Source: JBFWRK01 sp050248955 (GTDB taxonomy: Bacteria > Actinomycetota > Acidimicrobiia > Acidimicrobiales > Ilumatobacteraceae). Taken from it: a DNA stretch of 5,729 nucleotides. Made by a program: the position numbers and the translations under genes. Numbering within the stretch: position 1 is the first letter of the stretch; every line of letters starts with the position of its first letter. Below are positions 5,176 to 5,729 of this stretch, piece after piece. The notes under the pieces are model-generated. The model was not told the DNA's origin. It worked only from the letters and a program-made list of their open reading frames with translations, and did not search any database. The stretch is taken from the NCBI GenBank assembly GCA_050248955.1, contig JBFWRK010000054.1:1-5729 (forward strand). Direction: 5' to 3'.

Positions 5176-5577
5176 ATGGTCGGGAGCCGTCTGCTGTCTC
5201 TTGAGGCTCCAGCGGCGACAACCCTCCCGGACGGCTTCTCTCCCGAGCTCCTGCCCGGGAGTGGAGGACAGATCACCATCGGCCCCGACGGATCCGCGGT
5301 TCCGATCGAGCCGGTCGAGCCGGTCGACCCTGGAGTGCACCACTACGCGGGGGAGCCGGGCCGCTTCATCGACATCTACAGCGAGAGCCTGCCTGGCTAC
5401 GTGTCGATGACCGACGAGCCGATCGACGTGCTCGGCACCACGGGTCAGCTCGGCGGGATCGAGGACGGCTTCCGGGTCGCGTTCTCGCTTCCGTGTGGCC
5501 CCTACACCGTGCTCGCCTACGGCGTGTCCTCGGATGATCTCGAGGAGGTGATCGCCGGCCTCGTCCTCACCGGCTAG
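5176..5577 (+). CDS. Hypothetical protein, probably the C-terminal part of a larger DUF4367-like protein
   Basis: A 133-residue reading from the ATG at 5176 with strong GC third-position bias, especially after about codon 20. I do not recognise a defined family with certainty. The middle has a proline-acidic linker EPVEPVDP encoded by a 9-bp tandem repeat (5308-5325). The C-terminal half (GRFIDIYSESLPGY, GGIEDGFRVAFSLPCGPYTVLAYGVSSDDLEEVIAGL) resembles the C-terminal domain of exported or anti-sigma-like proteins of the DUF4367 type, in which a Y.v...G.s.eel..i..sl pattern ends the chain. That resemblance is from memory. There is no Shine-Dalgarno before the ATG, and no signal peptide or membrane anchor as such proteins usually have. 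The 5' end therefore looks truncated, and this may be a pseudogene. It ends just before an IS630-like element. Confidence 0.5.
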   Translation: MVGSRLLSLEAPAATTLPDGFSPELLPGSGGQITIGPDGSAVPIEPVEPVDPGVHHYAGEPGRFIDIYSESLPGYVSMTDEPIDVLGTTGQLGGIEDGFRVAFSLPCGPYTVLAYGVSSDDLEEVIAGLVLTG

Positions 5578-5604
5578 TTGTGTCGCGTCCGGCAATGTTC
5601 GCGC

Positions 5605-5729
5605 TAGTGCTCTGACCACTGTGGTTGGTGGTGCGCGTCCACCACTTGGGTTGTTGGGTCTGTTTTGATCGCGGGATGGCTGAACGTGTGCGTGTGCGTC
5701 GGTTGAACGATGCGGAGGGTCGACAGTTG
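5605..5729 (+). mobile_element. Left end of an IS630-family insertion sequence (partial)
   Basis: The transposase start at 5676 is preceded by a noncoding leader of the length expected for an IS left end. IS630-family elements target and duplicate TA. The TA at 5605-5606, followed by GTGCTCTGACCAC, is my best guess for the boundary; the TA at 5575-5576 inside the preceding stop codon is an alternative. The leader contains ACCAC-T-GTGGT (5615-5625) and a 6-bp hairpin TGGTGG/CCACCA (5626-5644). The right end is outside the window, so the terminal repeat cannot be confirmed. Confidence 0.55.
5676..5729 (+). CDS. IS630-family transposase, N-terminal fragment
   Basis: The first 18 codons of a gene cut by the window end, reading MAERVRVRRLNDAEGRQL. 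This opening (MAERVRVR..(D/N)..EG..L) is typical of actinobacterial IS630-type DDE transposases, where it begins the DNA-binding helix-turn-helix region. Only that small part is visible, so the catalytic triad and intactness cannot be checked. The upstream sequence shows no good Shine-Dalgarno (GCGGG before the ATG), as is common for weakly translated transposases. Confidence 0.65.
   Translation, partial: MAERVRVRRLNDAEGRQL

Noticed and set aside
5092..5619. A 175-codon minus-strand open frame at the right end
   Set aside because: Antisense shadow of the 5176-5577 ORF; rich in Arg, Val and Asp without motifs, and no ribosome binding site.
1..5729. CRISPR array, tRNA or rRNA genes
   Set aside because: No regularly spaced repeats of suitable length, no cloverleaf and no rRNA-like sequence seen on either strand.

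Overview
This window is very GC-rich, with dense codon-biased ORFs, GTG starts and strong purine-rich ribosome binding sites. That suggests an actinobacterial chromosome or large plasmid. The mix of genes would suit an environmental actinobacterium (Acidimicrobiia-like is possible), but the lineage is a guess from style, not from a marker gene.

Left part (1-2958) is an arsenic-related cluster. An ArsO-type flavoprotein (minus strand, 58-1374) is divergent from a SigZ-like sigma-70 factor with a cysteine-rich tail (plus strand, about 1500-2096). It is followed after 124 bp by an ArsM-type arsenite S-adenosylmethionine methyltransferase (2221-2958). The sigma-arsM gap holds a 26-bp imperfect dyad that looks like a repressor operator. 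No arsR, arsenate reductase or efflux pump lies in the window, so the rest of an ars locus, if it exists, is outside. A perfect 9-bp stem-loop separates arsM from the convergent gene that follows.

Middle part (2977-5015) is a separate, minus-strand, catabolism-like region. It holds an SDR-fold protein whose catalytic YxxxK is replaced by AxxxR (2982-3779), a coding-like stretch with no start codon (3965-4148), and an SMP-30/gluconolactonase-family hydrolase with all four metal ligands (4149-5015). A perfect 14-bp palindrome overlapping a consensus -35 hexamer sits just upstream of the SDR and looks like a TetR-type operator.

Right part (5016-5729) looks rearranged. It contains a 9-bp inverted-repeat hairpin, a short ORF that resembles the C-terminal end of a larger exported or anti-sigma-like protein (5176-5577), and the first 18 codons of an IS630-type transposase running off the end (5676-5729).

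The most interesting hypothesis is that the SigZ-like factor with its CC...CxC tail is a metalloid- or redox-responsive sigma factor tied to the flanking arsO and arsM genes.
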